Positions 15,259 through 24,916 of a stretch of 50,170 nt of DNA are shown piece after piece. The notes under the pieces were generated by a model. It saw nothing but the letters and a program-made list of their open reading frames with translations, did not search any database and was not told the origin of the DNA. The first letter of the stretch is position 1; the number at the start of each line of letters is the position of its first letter. The translations under genes were made by a program, and so were the position numbers. This stretch comes from an uncultured Bacteroidota bacterium (GTDB taxonomy: Bacteria; Bacteroidota; Bacteroidia; Flavobacteriales; Flavobacteriaceae), in contig CACJHA010000007.1 of assembly GCA_902593075.1 (NCBI GenBank), forward strand, positions 1 through 50,170, given 5' to 3'.

Positions 15259-16715
15259 CTGACTTTTTTCTTAATTCTTTCAAAAATATCTGATAAAGGA
15301 TTAAAAATAAAATTATAATTTATTAAACCCCTATCGTTTGTTGCTCTATTTACCAAGTAAATAGCAAAAGGGATAATCATTATAACAGCTATCCAACTAC
15401 CTAGGAGAGGTGACATTGTATTGTCTTCTGCTGCATTTTTCCCAAATAACCCTATATAATGATAGGTCAAAAAAATAAGTATAGCTAATACAATTGGTAA
15501 ACCTAAACCACCTTTTCTTATAATTGCTCCTAAAGAAGCACCTATAATAAAAAGGAAAAAAACACTAAATCCAAGTGTGTATCTTTCATTTAAAGTAGTT
15601 TTATGAAGATTAATGACCTTTTGGTTTGAAAAAAAAACCCTTTTTTTTGATTCTAAGTTTCTAATAATAGTTTTTACATTATTGGAAGCTCTATTCAAAG
15701 TGAGAATGTGTTGATTATATAGCGAATCAACAATAAAAGTTAGTGGATTCGGATTTTCACAATAGATAGAACTTACCCTTGCTGATTTTTTTTGATTTAA
15801 ATCAACTTTTTTCGGATTTATATTAATCCTTGTTTTAATTAAATTTTCTGCGTAGGTGTTTTTAGAGTCGCTAAATTTTTTTTCTAAAGAATCAATACTC
15901 ATGTAAAGGTCATTTACTTTTTGCATTTTATATGTACTTGTGTATTTTTCTTCAGCTAAATCGACATTATTAAAATCAGACAAGTCTACATTCATAATAT
16001 ATTTTTCAAATGAAACTTTGGCATGTTGGTATCTTAATCTCTCATCAGGTTTTTTAGTATAAATCTCTTCATATCTATTTCCATTAAATAGAATTAATTT
16101 CAACTCTTGGTCAATACTTGCCGAGACTAGCTCACCACTTTTTGCCTTGATTACAATTCTATTTTTATTATCAGGAGACTTCTCATGAATAATTACATCT
16201 TCAAGAAAACGATTGTCTTCACCAAATTTTTTAGAAACTTTAATATTTATTTCCCCTATTTCATTGAAAACCCCTTCAGTAATTGCTAATGCTGGTTTTA
16301 GTTTAGCCAAGTTTCTCCTTAAATTATAATACTTAAACTCTCCTAAAGGAATGATATAATTTGAAAAATAATAACTACCGAAGCCTAAAAATAGATGAAA
16401 TATAATCAATAATTTCATTGACTTTTGAAGTGAAATTCCAGTTGATTTCATTGCTGTGAATTCATTATTTTCCGCCAAAGAACCATAAGTCATGATTGAT
16501 GAAAGTAAAACTGATAAAGGAAAAACTAATGGGAATAGTTTTGGGGTATAATAAATCAAAAACTTGAATATTGTCTCAGAATCTAATCCTTTTCCAGCAA
16601 ACTCATCTATAAAGAGCCAAAAGGTTTGAATTATGAAAATTAGCATTAACACAATAAACACGGAAATAAGTCTACTTGTATAAGCTTTTAAGATGTATAA
16701 ATTAAGAATCTTCAT
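15255..16715 (-). CDS. LptF/LptG-family permease (lipopolysaccharide export)
   Basis: This is an inner-membrane subunit of the LPS-extracting ABC transporter, YjgP/YjgQ family. Three N-terminal membrane helices contain L-F-P-L-V-F-P-L-S-V-L-L-S-S-I-M-T-Y-G and the family motif N-E-F-T-A-M-K-S-T-G-I-S. A large periplasmic beta-jellyroll domain follows (about 110-380). The C-terminal helices contain F-S-V-F-F-L-F-I-I-G-A-S-L-G-A-I-I-R-K-G-G-L-G. The length (486) is above the roughly 360 of E. coli LptF/G because the periplasmic part carries an insert with charged helices, as is usual in Bacteroidota. I cannot tell LptF from LptG. It overlaps lolA by 14 bases. Confidence 0.9.
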   Translation of the reverse strand: MKILNLYILKAYTSRLISVFIVLMLIFIIQTFWLFIDEFAGKGLDSETIFKFLIYYTPKLFPLVFPLSVLLSSIMTYGSLAENNEFTAMKSTGISLQKSMKLLIIFHLFLGFGSYYFSNYIIPLGEFKYYNLRRNLAKLKPALAITEGVFNEIGEINIKVSKKFGEDNRFLEDVIIHEKSPDNKNRIVIKAKSGELVSASIDQELKLILFNGNRYEEIYTKKPDERLRYQHAKVSFEKYIMNVDLSDFNNVDLAEEKYTSTYKMQKVNDLYMSIDSLEKKFSDSKNTYAENLIKTRININPKKVDLNQKKSARVSSIYCENPNPLTFIVDSLYNQHILTLNRASNNVKTIIRNLESKKRVFFSNQKVINLHKTTLNERYTLGFSVFFLFIIGASLGAIIRKGGLGLPIVLAILIFLTYHYIGLFGKNAAEDNTMSPLLGSWIAVIMIIPFAIYLVNRATNDRGLINYNFIFNPLSDIFERIKKKVR

Positions 16716-17361
16716 TTATAAAATAATCTTTATATAATTCAGTATCAAAATTAAAGTGGTTTTCAGGAAGTGAAATATTGTATGATTGATTTTCTATTTT
16801 TAAAGTTGTATTTGTACCATTCTTACCAATTTCTATTATTTTAAATAGATTTAGATTATTAATATCAACACCAATTAAAAGATATTTTACATCACTATTT
16901 TCTTCAATAGGCAATAATTTTACGTATTGAATTGTTCTGCCCATTACAATTTGTTTTATATCCCATTCATATCCATATCCACTTGTGTAAAAGTTTATTA
17001 AATTAGTTGGTTTAATCATTAAATCTGAGTTTCCATCACCAGTTTCAATGTTTATCTCTTCGTTTTCTGGAATAATAGTGTAAGTTTTGTAACCATCATA
17101 AATTTGTTGAATATCCATAAAATTCAATTTGTATTTTTCTCCAGAAATTTGTGCATTTCCTTTAATTTCTTGAGTAATTTTTTCTTTACTATTTTCAAGT
17201 TTGTATACAAATTCAAAATTCATATTTTCCTTACTAAGCATATTTTTTGATACTCTATCAAGAAGCATTCTAGATTTCTCATGACCTTGACTGAATGCAA
17301 GGCAATATGGTATTATTTGTAATAAAATTAATTTTAGTATAAAATTTAATTTAGCTGTCAT
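16702..17361 (-). CDS. LolA-like periplasmic outer-membrane lipoprotein carrier
   Basis: A secreted protein of 219 residues with a signal peptide (residues 1-24, I-P-Y-C-L-A-F-S-Q) and an all-beta half-barrel pattern: M-N-F-E-F-V-Y-K-L-E, K-I-T-Q-E-I-K-G-N-A, K-Y-K-L-N-F-M-D, I-Y-D-G-Y-K-T-Y-T-I. This matches the LolA/LolB fold that carries lipoproteins across the periplasm. Sequence similarity to E. coli LolA is low, as is usual in Bacteroidota, so the call also rests on its position between ftsK and an lptF/G gene. It overlaps the ftsK 3' end by 11 bases. Confidence 0.8.
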   Translation of the reverse strand: MTAKLNFILKLILLQIIPYCLAFSQGHEKSRMLLDRVSKNMLSKENMNFEFVYKLENSKEKITQEIKGNAQISGEKYKLNFMDIQQIYDGYKTYTIIPENEEINIETGDGNSDLMIKPTNLINFYTSGYGYEWDIKQIVMGRTIQYVKLLPIEENSDVKYLLIGVDINNLNLFKIIEIGKNGTNTTLKIENQSYNISLPENHFNFDTELYKDYFINEDS

Positions 17362-19645
17362 TTCTTAAAAATTGTTCAAGTGTACTTAAATCAGGTATTA
17401 ATACCTGTCTTGCTTTACTTCCTTCAAAGGGGCCAACGATACCCGCAGCTTCCATCTGATCGATAATGCGGCCAGCTCTATTATAGCCAAGTTTTAACTT
17501 TCTTTGGATTAATGAAGCTGAGCCTTGTTGAGCAATAACAATAACTTTTGCGGCTTCATCAAATAACTCATCTCTATCCTCAATATTGATTTCACCTATT
17601 TCGTTTTCTTCTCCCGAAAACTCTGGAAGTAAATGAGCATCTGGATAGCCTTTCTGAGATCCTATAAATTCAGAAATTTTTTCAACTTCGGGTGTATCCA
17701 CAAATGCGCATTGAATTCTTATAAGTTCGTTTCCTTGAGTGTAAAGCATATCTCCCCTTCCAATTAATTGGTCAGCGCCACTTACATCTAAAATAGTTCT
17801 CGAATCAATTTTTGAAGTAACTCTAAATGCTATTCTAGCCGGAAAATTTGCTTTTATTATACCTGTTATTACATTTACTGAAGGTCTTTGTGTTGCTATA
17901 ATCAAATGTATTCCTATTGCTCTTGCAAGTTGAGCCAATCTTGCGATGGGTGTTTCAACTTCTTTTCCAGCGCTCATGATTAGATCTGCAAATTCGTCAA
18001 CTACCAATACAATATAAGGCAGGAATCTGTGACCATTATCAGGATTTAATTTTCTGGATTTATATTTCTGATTATACTCTCTAATGTTTCTACACATTGC
18101 ATTTTTTAGTAACTCATATCTGTTATCCATTTCTATGCAAAGTGAATTTAGGGTATATATTACTTTTTTATTGTCAGTAATTATAGATTCCTCTGAATTC
18201 GGCAACTTTGCTAGGTAATGCCTTTCAATTTTACTATAAATATTTAACTCAACCTTTTTTGGGTCTACAAGAATGAATTTAACTTCCGATGGATGTTTTT
18301 TATAAAGAAGTGAAGTTAATATAACATTTAATCCAACAGACTTTCCCTGACCGGTTGCCCCAGCCATAAGTAAGTGTGGCATTTTGACTAAATCTACGGT
18401 AAAGGTTTCATTACTTATAGTTTTACCAAAAGCTATTGGCAATTCCATTTCTGCATTTTGAAATTTTTGTGACGAGATGACTGATTTCATTGATACAATT
18501 GCGGGGTTGTTATTTGGAACTTCAATACCTACAGTCCCTTTTCCTGGAATCGGAGCAATTATTCTAATTCCAAGTGCAGAAAGAGATAAAGCTATATCAT
18601 CTTCCAAGTTTTTAATTTTGGAAATCCTTATTCCTGCAGCAGGAACAATTTCGTATAAAGTTACGGTTGGGCCAATATTAGCTTTAATTTTAGCAATTTC
18701 AATTTTATAATTTCGAAGTGTTTCAATGATTGTGTTCTTGTTTGATTCAAGTTCTTTTTCATCAATTTTAATTGATCCGCTTCCATAATCTTTTAATTGT
18801 TCTAAACTAGGAGATCTGAATCCACTAAGTTCCAAAGTAGGGTCAAATTCTCCGTATTTTTCCACAAGATTTGCAGAAACATCTTCTACAGTCTCTTCCT
18901 CTTTATTTTTTGATATTTCCATCACAACGTCGTCACTTTTCTCTTTGACCTCGTTATAATTATTGGAATCAACTTCAGTTTTTGTATAATCTTCATTATC
19001 ATTATCATCTAAATTTTCTGTATTAGAAATAATGGATTCATTTATTATAATATTACCTTCATCTTCATCTGATTCAATATCCTTTTCTTCTTGATTCCAA
19101 AAATCTGCTGCAATTTTCTTTGGTAAAATTTTAAAGTGAATAACCATAGAGAATAAAGTAAGAAATAAAATAATCGACCAAAATCCAATAATGCCCGTAT
19201 AATCAATTATAAAATCACTTATTTCATAGCCTACGGTCCCACCCAGAAATGGAAAAATTGTTTTAACTTGACTCAATATAAGGGACAATAAAATGGTGTA
19301 GAATAGTCCCCAACTCCATGTTCTAAGTAAACTCAGTTTTTTAAATTCAAAAAAAAGTGAAAGACCAGTGATGCATAATAATAATGAAAAAATGAGTGAT
19401 GAAGCACCAAATCCCTCGTATACGAATATATGGCTAATTTCAGCCCCTATTTTTTTTAATACATTTTTAGAGTCAATATTTCTATCTAAAATCTTGTTAA
19501 TATTACTTTGATCATTTTCCCAAGTAAAAAAATAAGATGATAGCGATATAAAAAGAAGAAAAGATATAATTATAAGAAAAGAACCAAAAAGGATTTCTCT
19601 AGAACGTTTTCTGTTATAATTAACTTCGCTTGTTGTTTTTGACAC
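17351..19645 (-). CDS. ftsK: DNA translocase FtsK
   Basis: This is a septum-located ATP-driven DNA pump that clears the chromosome dimer region during division. Four hydrophobic segments lie within residues 20-170. An acidic, low-complexity linker (about 185-265, rich in Asp/Glu/Asn) follows. The motor comes next, with Walker A G-A-T-G-Q-G-K-S-V (about 429-437), F-I-L-V-D-P-K-K-V-E-L, and Walker B I-V-L-V-V-D-E-F-A-D-L. The C-terminal winged-helix gamma domain (A-S-L-I-Q-R-K-L-K-L-G-Y-N-R-A-G-R-I-I-D) reads DNA orientation. The start is GTG at 19645. The linker is short compared with E. coli FtsK (764 versus about 1330 residues), which is normal for this phylum. It is the first gene of a four-gene operon. 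Confidence 0.96.
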   Translation of the reverse strand: MSKTTSEVNYNRKRSREILFGSFLIIISFLLFISLSSYFFTWENDQSNINKILDRNIDSKNVLKKIGAEISHIFVYEGFGASSLIFSLLLCITGLSLFFEFKKLSLLRTWSWGLFYTILLSLILSQVKTIFPFLGGTVGYEISDFIIDYTGIIGFWSIILFLTLFSMVIHFKILPKKIAADFWNQEEKDIESDEDEGNIIINESIISNTENLDDNDNEDYTKTEVDSNNYNEVKEKSDDVVMEISKNKEEETVEDVSANLVEKYGEFDPTLELSGFRSPSLEQLKDYGSGSIKIDEKELESNKNTIIETLRNYKIEIAKIKANIGPTVTLYEIVPAAGIRISKIKNLEDDIALSLSALGIRIIAPIPGKGTVGIEVPNNNPAIVSMKSVISSQKFQNAEMELPIAFGKTISNETFTVDLVKMPHLLMAGATGQGKSVGLNVILTSLLYKKHPSEVKFILVDPKKVELNIYSKIERHYLAKLPNSEESIITDNKKVIYTLNSLCIEMDNRYELLKNAMCRNIREYNQKYKSRKLNPDNGHRFLPYIVLVVDEFADLIMSAGKEVETPIARLAQLARAIGIHLIIATQRPSVNVITGIIKANFPARIAFRVTSKIDSRTILDVSGADQLIGRGDMLYTQGNELIRIQCAFVDTPEVEKISEFIGSQKGYPDAHLLPEFSGEENEIGEINIEDRDELFDEAAKVIVIAQQGSASLIQRKLKLGYNRAGRIIDQMEAAGIVGPFEGSKARQVLIPDLSTLEQFLRNDS

Positions 19646-19757
19646 CTAGGTATTAGTATTGATTCGAGGATTATTTTTATTAATATCAAATTTACAAAAT
19701 ATTGACTTTAAAATAAATGAATGTTAATCCTATTAATTAAAAGGGTGAAATAGATTC

Positions 19758-21194
19758 TTAGGGAATTAGTTTTTTAATTTTTATTCCAAAATAAGCATAA
19801 ATAAGTGTAACAAAAGGAGATATCAAATTAAATACAGCATAAGCGAAATAATCAATGACAGAAACACCAAGGACACTTGACTGATAAGCTCCACAAGTAT
19901 TCCAAGGAATTAGTACGGAAGTTACAGTGCCAGAATCTTCAAGTGTTCTACTAAGATTTTCGGTTGCTAAATTTCTTTTTTGATATGCTTTTTGAAACAT
20001 TTTGCCAGGGACAACAATTGATAAGTATTGATCGGAAGCGGTTAAATTGACAGTAAGGCAGGATGCTGAGGTGCTAAAAATCAACTGAAATGTGTTTTCT
20101 GCTTTTTCAAGAAGTTTTTCGCTAATCTTTTTGAGTGCCCCAATAGCATCCATTACACCACCAAATACCATAGCACAAATGATTAGCCATATTGTACCTA
20201 ACATACCTTTCATTCCACCAGACTTAAATAATTCTGCTAAAATTTCATTTGATGATTTTATGTTTGTTTCAATTGTTATCGCATCAATTATTCCTCTGTA
20301 AGCTGAATTTAATGTTAGTTTATTTGAATTTGTTATTTCAAGAACAATATTTGGTTGAAAAACCAGTGCAAATAGCGCAGCTAAAATAGTTCCTGTCATC
20401 AGTGCTATTAAAGGAGGTGTTTTTTTTAAAATCATAACTATTACTATAATAGGAACAGTAAATAAAATAGGGTTTATGAAGAATTTTTCTTTAATAGAGT
20501 TGACTAAAGATATATTATTAACATCTTCTGTTGTTACCTGAAAAAAACCAATTAATATGAAAAATAAAAGAGAGATTATGATACTTGGTACTGTTGTAAG
20601 TGTCATATATCTAATGTGATTAAAAAGATTTGAGTTTGCCATTGCGGCAGCCAAATTGGTAGTATCACTAAGTGGTGATAATTTATCTCCAAAATATGCT
20701 CCAGATATAATCGCTCCAGCAACGATTCCGGTATTAATCTCCATTGCTTTTCCTATTCCAACCAGAGCAATTCCAATTGTTGCCGATGTAGTCCAGCTAC
20801 TGCCAGTTGAAATTGATATAATTGCACAAATAATTACACATGCAGGCAGAAAAAATAACGGATGAAAAATTTGAAGTCCATAGTATATCATAGCAGGAAT
20901 AATTCCACTTATCAACCAAGTTCCAGCCAATGCACCAACAAAAAGTAAAATTAATATCGGAGAAGTTGTAGTTTTTACACTTTTACTAATAGAATTAATT
21001 ATTTTTTTATAGCTTATCTTATGAAAATATCCGATTATAGCTGCTGTAAAAGCTCCAACAAGTAAAATAAATTGGTTAGATCCGTTTAAAGAATCATCTC
21101 CATAAATTCCAACATTTACTGCAAGTAAAATAATTAGGATTATTATTGGTAAAATCGAAGCTGTAATGCCGATTTCTATTTTTTTTTCTTTCAT
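19758..21194 (-). CDS. NhaC-family Na+/H+ antiporter
   Basis: This is a 478-residue inner-membrane protein with about a dozen hydrophobic segments. NhaC-type signatures include the paired re-entrant regions I-S-I-S-T-G-S-S-W-T-T-S-A-T-I-G and G-A-Y-F-G-D-K-L-S-P-L-S-D-T-T-N-L-A. The second-half counterpart is C-L-T-V-N-L-T-A-S-D-Q-Y-L-S-I, with L-E-D-S-G-T-V-T-S-V-L-I-P-W-N-T-C-G. It probably exchanges internal Na+ for H+, or a related cation-coupled solute such as malate/lactate as in MleN, a close relative. It is a single gene, divergent from lpd with 103 bases between, and is not part of the ftsK unit (112-base gap). Confidence 0.88.
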   Translation of the reverse strand: MKEKKIEIGITASILPIIILIILLAVNVGIYGDDSLNGSNQFILLVGAFTAAIIGYFHKISYKKIINSISKSVKTTTSPILILLFVGALAGTWLISGIIPAMIYYGLQIFHPLFFLPACVIICAIISISTGSSWTTSATIGIALVGIGKAMEINTGIVAGAIISGAYFGDKLSPLSDTTNLAAAMANSNLFNHIRYMTLTTVPSIIISLLFFILIGFFQVTTEDVNNISLVNSIKEKFFINPILFTVPIIVIVMILKKTPPLIALMTGTILAALFALVFQPNIVLEITNSNKLTLNSAYRGIIDAITIETNIKSSNEILAELFKSGGMKGMLGTIWLIICAMVFGGVMDAIGALKKISEKLLEKAENTFQLIFSTSASCLTVNLTASDQYLSIVVPGKMFQKAYQKRNLATENLSRTLEDSGTVTSVLIPWNTCGAYQSSVLGVSVIDYFAYAVFNLISPFVTLIYAYFGIKIKKLIP

Positions 21195-21297
21195 TAATAA
21201 TTAAACTTAATGTATTTAAATTATTTATAAAATAAATTTTAATAAATAAGATTCAAAAATAATTAGAATCATTTAATTTTATAGATAAATATAATCT

Positions 21298-22695
21298 ATG
21301 GAAAAGTTTGATGTTGCAGTAATAGGTTCTGGTCCTGGGGGATATGTAGCTGCGATTAGATGTGCTCAACTAGGTATGAAAACAGCTTTAGTTGAAAAAT
21401 ACAAAACTCTTGGAGGTACATGTTTAAATGTTGGATGTATTCCATCAAAATCATTACTGGATTCTTCTCATCACTATGAGGAGCTCATAAATAATTTTGA
21501 TGCTCATGGAATTGAGGTTCCAAAAGGAATAAAAATCAATTTTGAAAAAATGATTTCTAGAAAATCTAAGGTAGTTGAAGACACAACTAAAGGAATAAAC
21601 TATCTAATGGATAAAAATAAAATAAAAGTTTTTTATGGACATGCTACATTTGTCGACAAAGAAAGTATTCTTTTGAGTGGTAGCAAGGAGAAAATTTATT
21701 CAAAAAATTTTATAATAGCTACCGGATCTAAACCTTCTAATTTACCATTTATTGATATTGATAAGGAAAGAATTATAACTTCAACTGAGGCATTAAAACT
21801 TAAAGAAATACCTAAAAATCTTATAATTATTGGCGGTGGGGTTATAGGTTTGGAACTTGGTCAGGTATACAATAGGCTTGGTTCTGAAATCTCAGTCATA
21901 GAATATGCTGATCGAATTACTCCACTCATGGATAGTTCAATATCACGTGAATTAACAAAGGTGTTTAAGAAACATGGTTTCAAATTTTATCTAAATCATA
22001 AGGTTAATAAAGTTGAAAGGGTAGGAAAAAACGTACATGTTAAAGCATTAGATGTTAAAGATCAGGAGATGTCATTAACAGCGGATTATTGTTTAGTGTC
22101 AGTTGGAAGAAAACCTTACACAGAAAATCTAGGACTTGGAAATTTAAATATTACTTTAAATCAAAATGGACAAATTGAGGTTAATGATCATTTGCAAACT
22201 TCAGAATCAAATATTTATGCCATAGGAGATGTAGTCCGTGGAACTATGTTAGCTCACAAAGCTGAAGAGGAAGGTGTAATGGTTGCAGAAATTTTAGCTG
22301 GCCAAAAACCACACATTGATTATAATCTTATCCCCAATGTTATATATACATGGCCTGAGGCAGCATCTGTGGGAAAAACAGAGGAGGAGCTAAAAAGTTT
22401 GGGAGTTGATTATAAAACAGGCCAATTTCCTATGCGTGCACTTGGGAGAGCAAGAGCCAGTATGCATACGGATGGTTTTGTAAAAATACTTGCCGATAAG
22501 TCCACTGACGAAGTACTTGGCGTCCATATGGTTGGTCCTAGGGTAGCTGACTTAATATCTGAGGCCGTAACTGCAATGGAATTTAGAGCCTCTGCAGAGG
22601 ATATTGCTAGAATGAGTCATTCTCACCCAACATACGCTGAAGCAGTTAAGGAAGCCGCTTTAGCAGCTAGTGAAAACAGGCCCCTTCATATTTGA
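21298..22695 (+). CDS. lpd: dihydrolipoyl dehydrogenase (E3)
   Basis: This flavoprotein reoxidises lipoamide in the 2-oxoacid dehydrogenase and glycine-cleavage complexes, passing electrons to NAD+. The FAD site is G-S-G-P-G-G-Y (10-16). The redox disulfide is G-G-T-C-L-N-V-G-C-I-P (Cys42, Cys47). The NAD site is I-I-G-G-G-V-I-G-L-E-L-G, and the second FAD motif is I-Y-A-I-G-D-V. The catalytic His-Glu pair lies in H-S-H-P-T-Y-A-E-A near the C-terminus. At 465 residues it is full length. It has no E1 or E2 partner nearby, so it probably serves several complexes. It ends seven bases before the convergent ThuA-like gene. Confidence 0.97.
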   Translation: MEKFDVAVIGSGPGGYVAAIRCAQLGMKTALVEKYKTLGGTCLNVGCIPSKSLLDSSHHYEELINNFDAHGIEVPKGIKINFEKMISRKSKVVEDTTKGINYLMDKNKIKVFYGHATFVDKESILLSGSKEKIYSKNFIIATGSKPSNLPFIDIDKERIITSTEALKLKEIPKNLIIIGGGVIGLELGQVYNRLGSEISVIEYADRITPLMDSSISRELTKVFKKHGFKFYLNHKVNKVERVGKNVHVKALDVKDQEMSLTADYCLVSVGRKPYTENLGLGNLNITLNQNGQIEVNDHLQTSESNIYAIGDVVRGTMLAHKAEEEGVMVAEILAGQKPHIDYNLIPNVIYTWPEAASVGKTEEELKSLGVDYKTGQFPMRALGRARASMHTDGFVKILADKSTDEVLGVHMVGPRVADLISEAVTAMEFRASAEDIARMSHSHPTYAEAVKEAALAASENRPLHI

Positions 22696-22701
22696 TTGAA
22701 A

Positions 22702-23574
22702 TTAATTGCATTTAGCGGATTTATCAGCAGCCCATAAAATACCTGATTTAATAACCTCCAAATGCAATGGTTCTAAAAAATATTTGCCTTTATGACCCAT
22801 TGCTGAATAAAATGCTTTTCCTTTACCGACACAATTTGTCCAAACAATTGGATGATCATCACCCATGCTTGACTCACGAATTACACCATCTTTAATATTT
22901 GTCATCACCAAATTATTTACAATTAAATTATAAATCACATTTGATCCCTTTTTTTTTGGACTTTCATTAAATACGTACCACTCTTCCTCTCTATCCCACC
23001 TATTTGGTAATTTTTCACAATTAGAAAAATTAGAATTACATTTTTTTTCTAAAGTTCCATTTTGGAACTGATATTCTCTATTAGGATGATGACTAAATCT
23101 TGCTTTCAAAAGAACCTCATAGTACCATTTCCATTTTTTTGAACTATCACCAGCACCATGTATGCCAACATAACCACCTCCGTTTTCAATATAATTTTCA
23201 AATGAATTCATCTGTTTTTCATCTAAAGTATTTCCGGTAGAATTATTCCATATTACAACATTGTAATTTTTTAGAGATTCATTGTTAAATAGACTTGGAT
23301 CATTGCTAAATTCAAGATGCCAATTGTTTATAATCCCCATTTTTCTAATTTCTACTTTAAAAGCCTTAATCGCATCTTTGTGATCAAAAGCTCCAACAGC
23401 TGAGTAAATAAGAGCAGATAAAACCTTATCAGAGTCATTTTTTAGGTTTACTTTGATGTTTTTATCCGCATTTTCATATGGTTTATTTAAATATTTATAA
23501 TAAAAAAGCGAGAGCCCTTTGTAACCGAAAAAACCTAGTAGGAATAAAATAAAATAAGTGAAAATTTTTTTCAA
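22702..23574 (-). CDS. ThuA-like domain protein, membrane-anchored
   Basis: The N-terminus has one hydrophobic segment (residues 4-20), either a signal anchor or an uncleaved signal. The rest matches the ThuA (trehalose-utilisation) class-I-glutamine-amidotransferase-like fold: a V-I-W-N-N-S-T-G-N strand end, G-G-G-Y-V-G-I-H-G-A-G-D (about 132-144), H-P-N-R-E-Y, and the late H-P-I-V-W-T plus A-M-G-H-K-G-K-Y-F. The family is widespread in Bacteroidota, often next to sugar-uptake or glycosidase genes, and its reaction is poorly defined. A role in carbohydrate turnover is inferred. It lies 58 bases downstream of argH on the same strand and could be read through from the arginine operon, though nothing links the functions. 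Confidence 0.85.
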   Translation of the reverse strand: MKKIFTYFILFLLGFFGYKGLSLFYYKYLNKPYENADKNIKVNLKNDSDKVLSALIYSAVGAFDHKDAIKAFKVEIRKMGIINNWHLEFSNDPSLFNNESLKNYNVVIWNNSTGNTLDEKQMNSFENYIENGGGYVGIHGAGDSSKKWKWYYEVLLKARFSHHPNREYQFQNGTLEKKCNSNFSNCEKLPNRWDREEEWYVFNESPKKKGSNVIYNLIVNNLVMTNIKDGVIRESSMGDDHPIVWTNCVGKGKAFYSAMGHKGKYFLEPLHLEVIKSGILWAADKSAKCN

Positions 23575-23632
23575 AATTGAAGGTTAATAGTACTTCTCTA
23601 TTACTGTATGGAAATTAAACACCCTAACTGAT

Positions 23633-24916
23633 TTAATCAATTAAACTTTTCATTTTTTCTTTTATTTTATCAATACATAAGTTTCCTATGCTCCCAATGT
23701 GCGAATATTCAGCATCTTTAAGTGGCTCGTAATTTCCTTCATTAATATCCTTTTTTAAATCTAAATATGCGTCTCTAAAAGAAGTACCATCTTGGACCTT
23801 TTTGTTTAAATTATTTACACTGAATGTATAGGCATACTTGTTATTTAGCTCTAATTTTTTATTGATTTTAATTTTAGGTATTACACTACATATGACATTT
23901 AAAATCTCCTTTGTTTCCTCTATACTATCAATTATAGTTTTTTTAATTATTTGAAAATCCCTATGATATCCACTTGGAAGACTTGAACTGACTAAAGAAA
24001 TCTCAATATTCACACTCTGTAATTTCATTCCTTTTGCTCTAATTATTTCAAATAAATCCGGGTTTTTTTTATGTGGCATTATACTTGAACCGGTAGTGAG
24101 GTTATCTGGAAAACTAATAAATGAGAAGTCTTGACCCATGTATAGACAGATATCCATGCAAAATTTTGAAATAGTTGATCCTAAGCTGTTAATAAAAAAA
24201 GAAATTGACTTTTCAATTTTACCTCTTGATATTTGTGAAGCTAATGAGTTTACTTTTAAGTGTTTAAATTTCATTTCATCTTTTGTAAAATTTCTATCAA
24301 TAGGAAATGAGCTTCCAAATCCGGCAGCACTACCTAATGGGCTTTGATCAGCAGTTTTGAAGGCGGCGTCTAATAAGAGTAAATCATCTATGAGGGTTTC
24401 TGCATAAGCCGAAAACCAGAGTCCAAATGAAGATGGCATGGCAACTTGAAGATGGGTATATCCTGGCATAAAGTCATTTTGATATTTATCTGCCAAAACT
24501 AAAAGTTTATCAAAGAATTGAATGATTAATTTTTTGATTGATTTTAGTTCACTTTTGAAATATAAATTTAAACATGTAAGGATTTGGTCGTTTCTGGATC
24601 TTGCTGTATGTATTTTCTTTCCTGTTTCTCCAAGTTTTTCAATTAATATAGATTCAATCTTAGAATGTATGTCTTCGTAATCATTTTCTATTATAAAATT
24701 CCCAGCTTTTGCATGCTTTTTGATTTCTTGAAGAACTTCTATAATTTTTTTCTCCTCCTCAGCTTTCAAAAATCCTGCTTTTGACAGCATTTTTGCGTGA
24801 GCTATAGAACCTTCACAGTCGAATTCAGCCAAATAAAGATCGTACTGTCTGTCTTCACCCACAGTAAAGTTTTTTATATTTTCGTCTTCTTTTTTATTTT
24901 TTCCCCACATATTCAT
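23633..24916 (-). CDS. argH: argininosuccinate lyase
   Basis: Last step of arginine synthesis: argininosuccinate to arginine plus fumarate. The fumarase/aspartase-superfamily signature is G-S-S-I-M-P-H-K-K-N-P-D. The earlier regions I-H-S-K-I-E, T-A-R-S-R-N-D-Q and Y-T-H-L-Q-V-A-M-P-S are typical of argininosuccinate lyase. At 427 residues it is slightly short of the usual 450-460, with a trimmed C-terminus. The ATG at 24916 overlaps the argE stop (ATGA); an alternative ATG two codons in (24910, M-W-G-K) is equally good and matches family N-termini. It is the final gene of the arginine operon. Confidence 0.96.
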   Translation of the reverse strand: MNMWGKNKKEDENIKNFTVGEDRQYDLYLAEFDCEGSIAHAKMLSKAGFLKAEEEKKIIEVLQEIKKHAKAGNFIIENDYEDIHSKIESILIEKLGETGKKIHTARSRNDQILTCLNLYFKSELKSIKKLIIQFFDKLLVLADKYQNDFMPGYTHLQVAMPSSFGLWFSAYAETLIDDLLLLDAAFKTADQSPLGSAAGFGSSFPIDRNFTKDEMKFKHLKVNSLASQISRGKIEKSISFFINSLGSTISKFCMDICLYMGQDFSFISFPDNLTTGSSIMPHKKNPDLFEIIRAKGMKLQSVNIEISLVSSSLPSGYHRDFQIIKKTIIDSIEETKEILNVICSVIPKIKINKKLELNNKYAYTFSVNNLNKKVQDGTSFRDAYLDLKKDINEGNYEPLKDAEYSHIGSIGNLCIDKIKEKMKSLID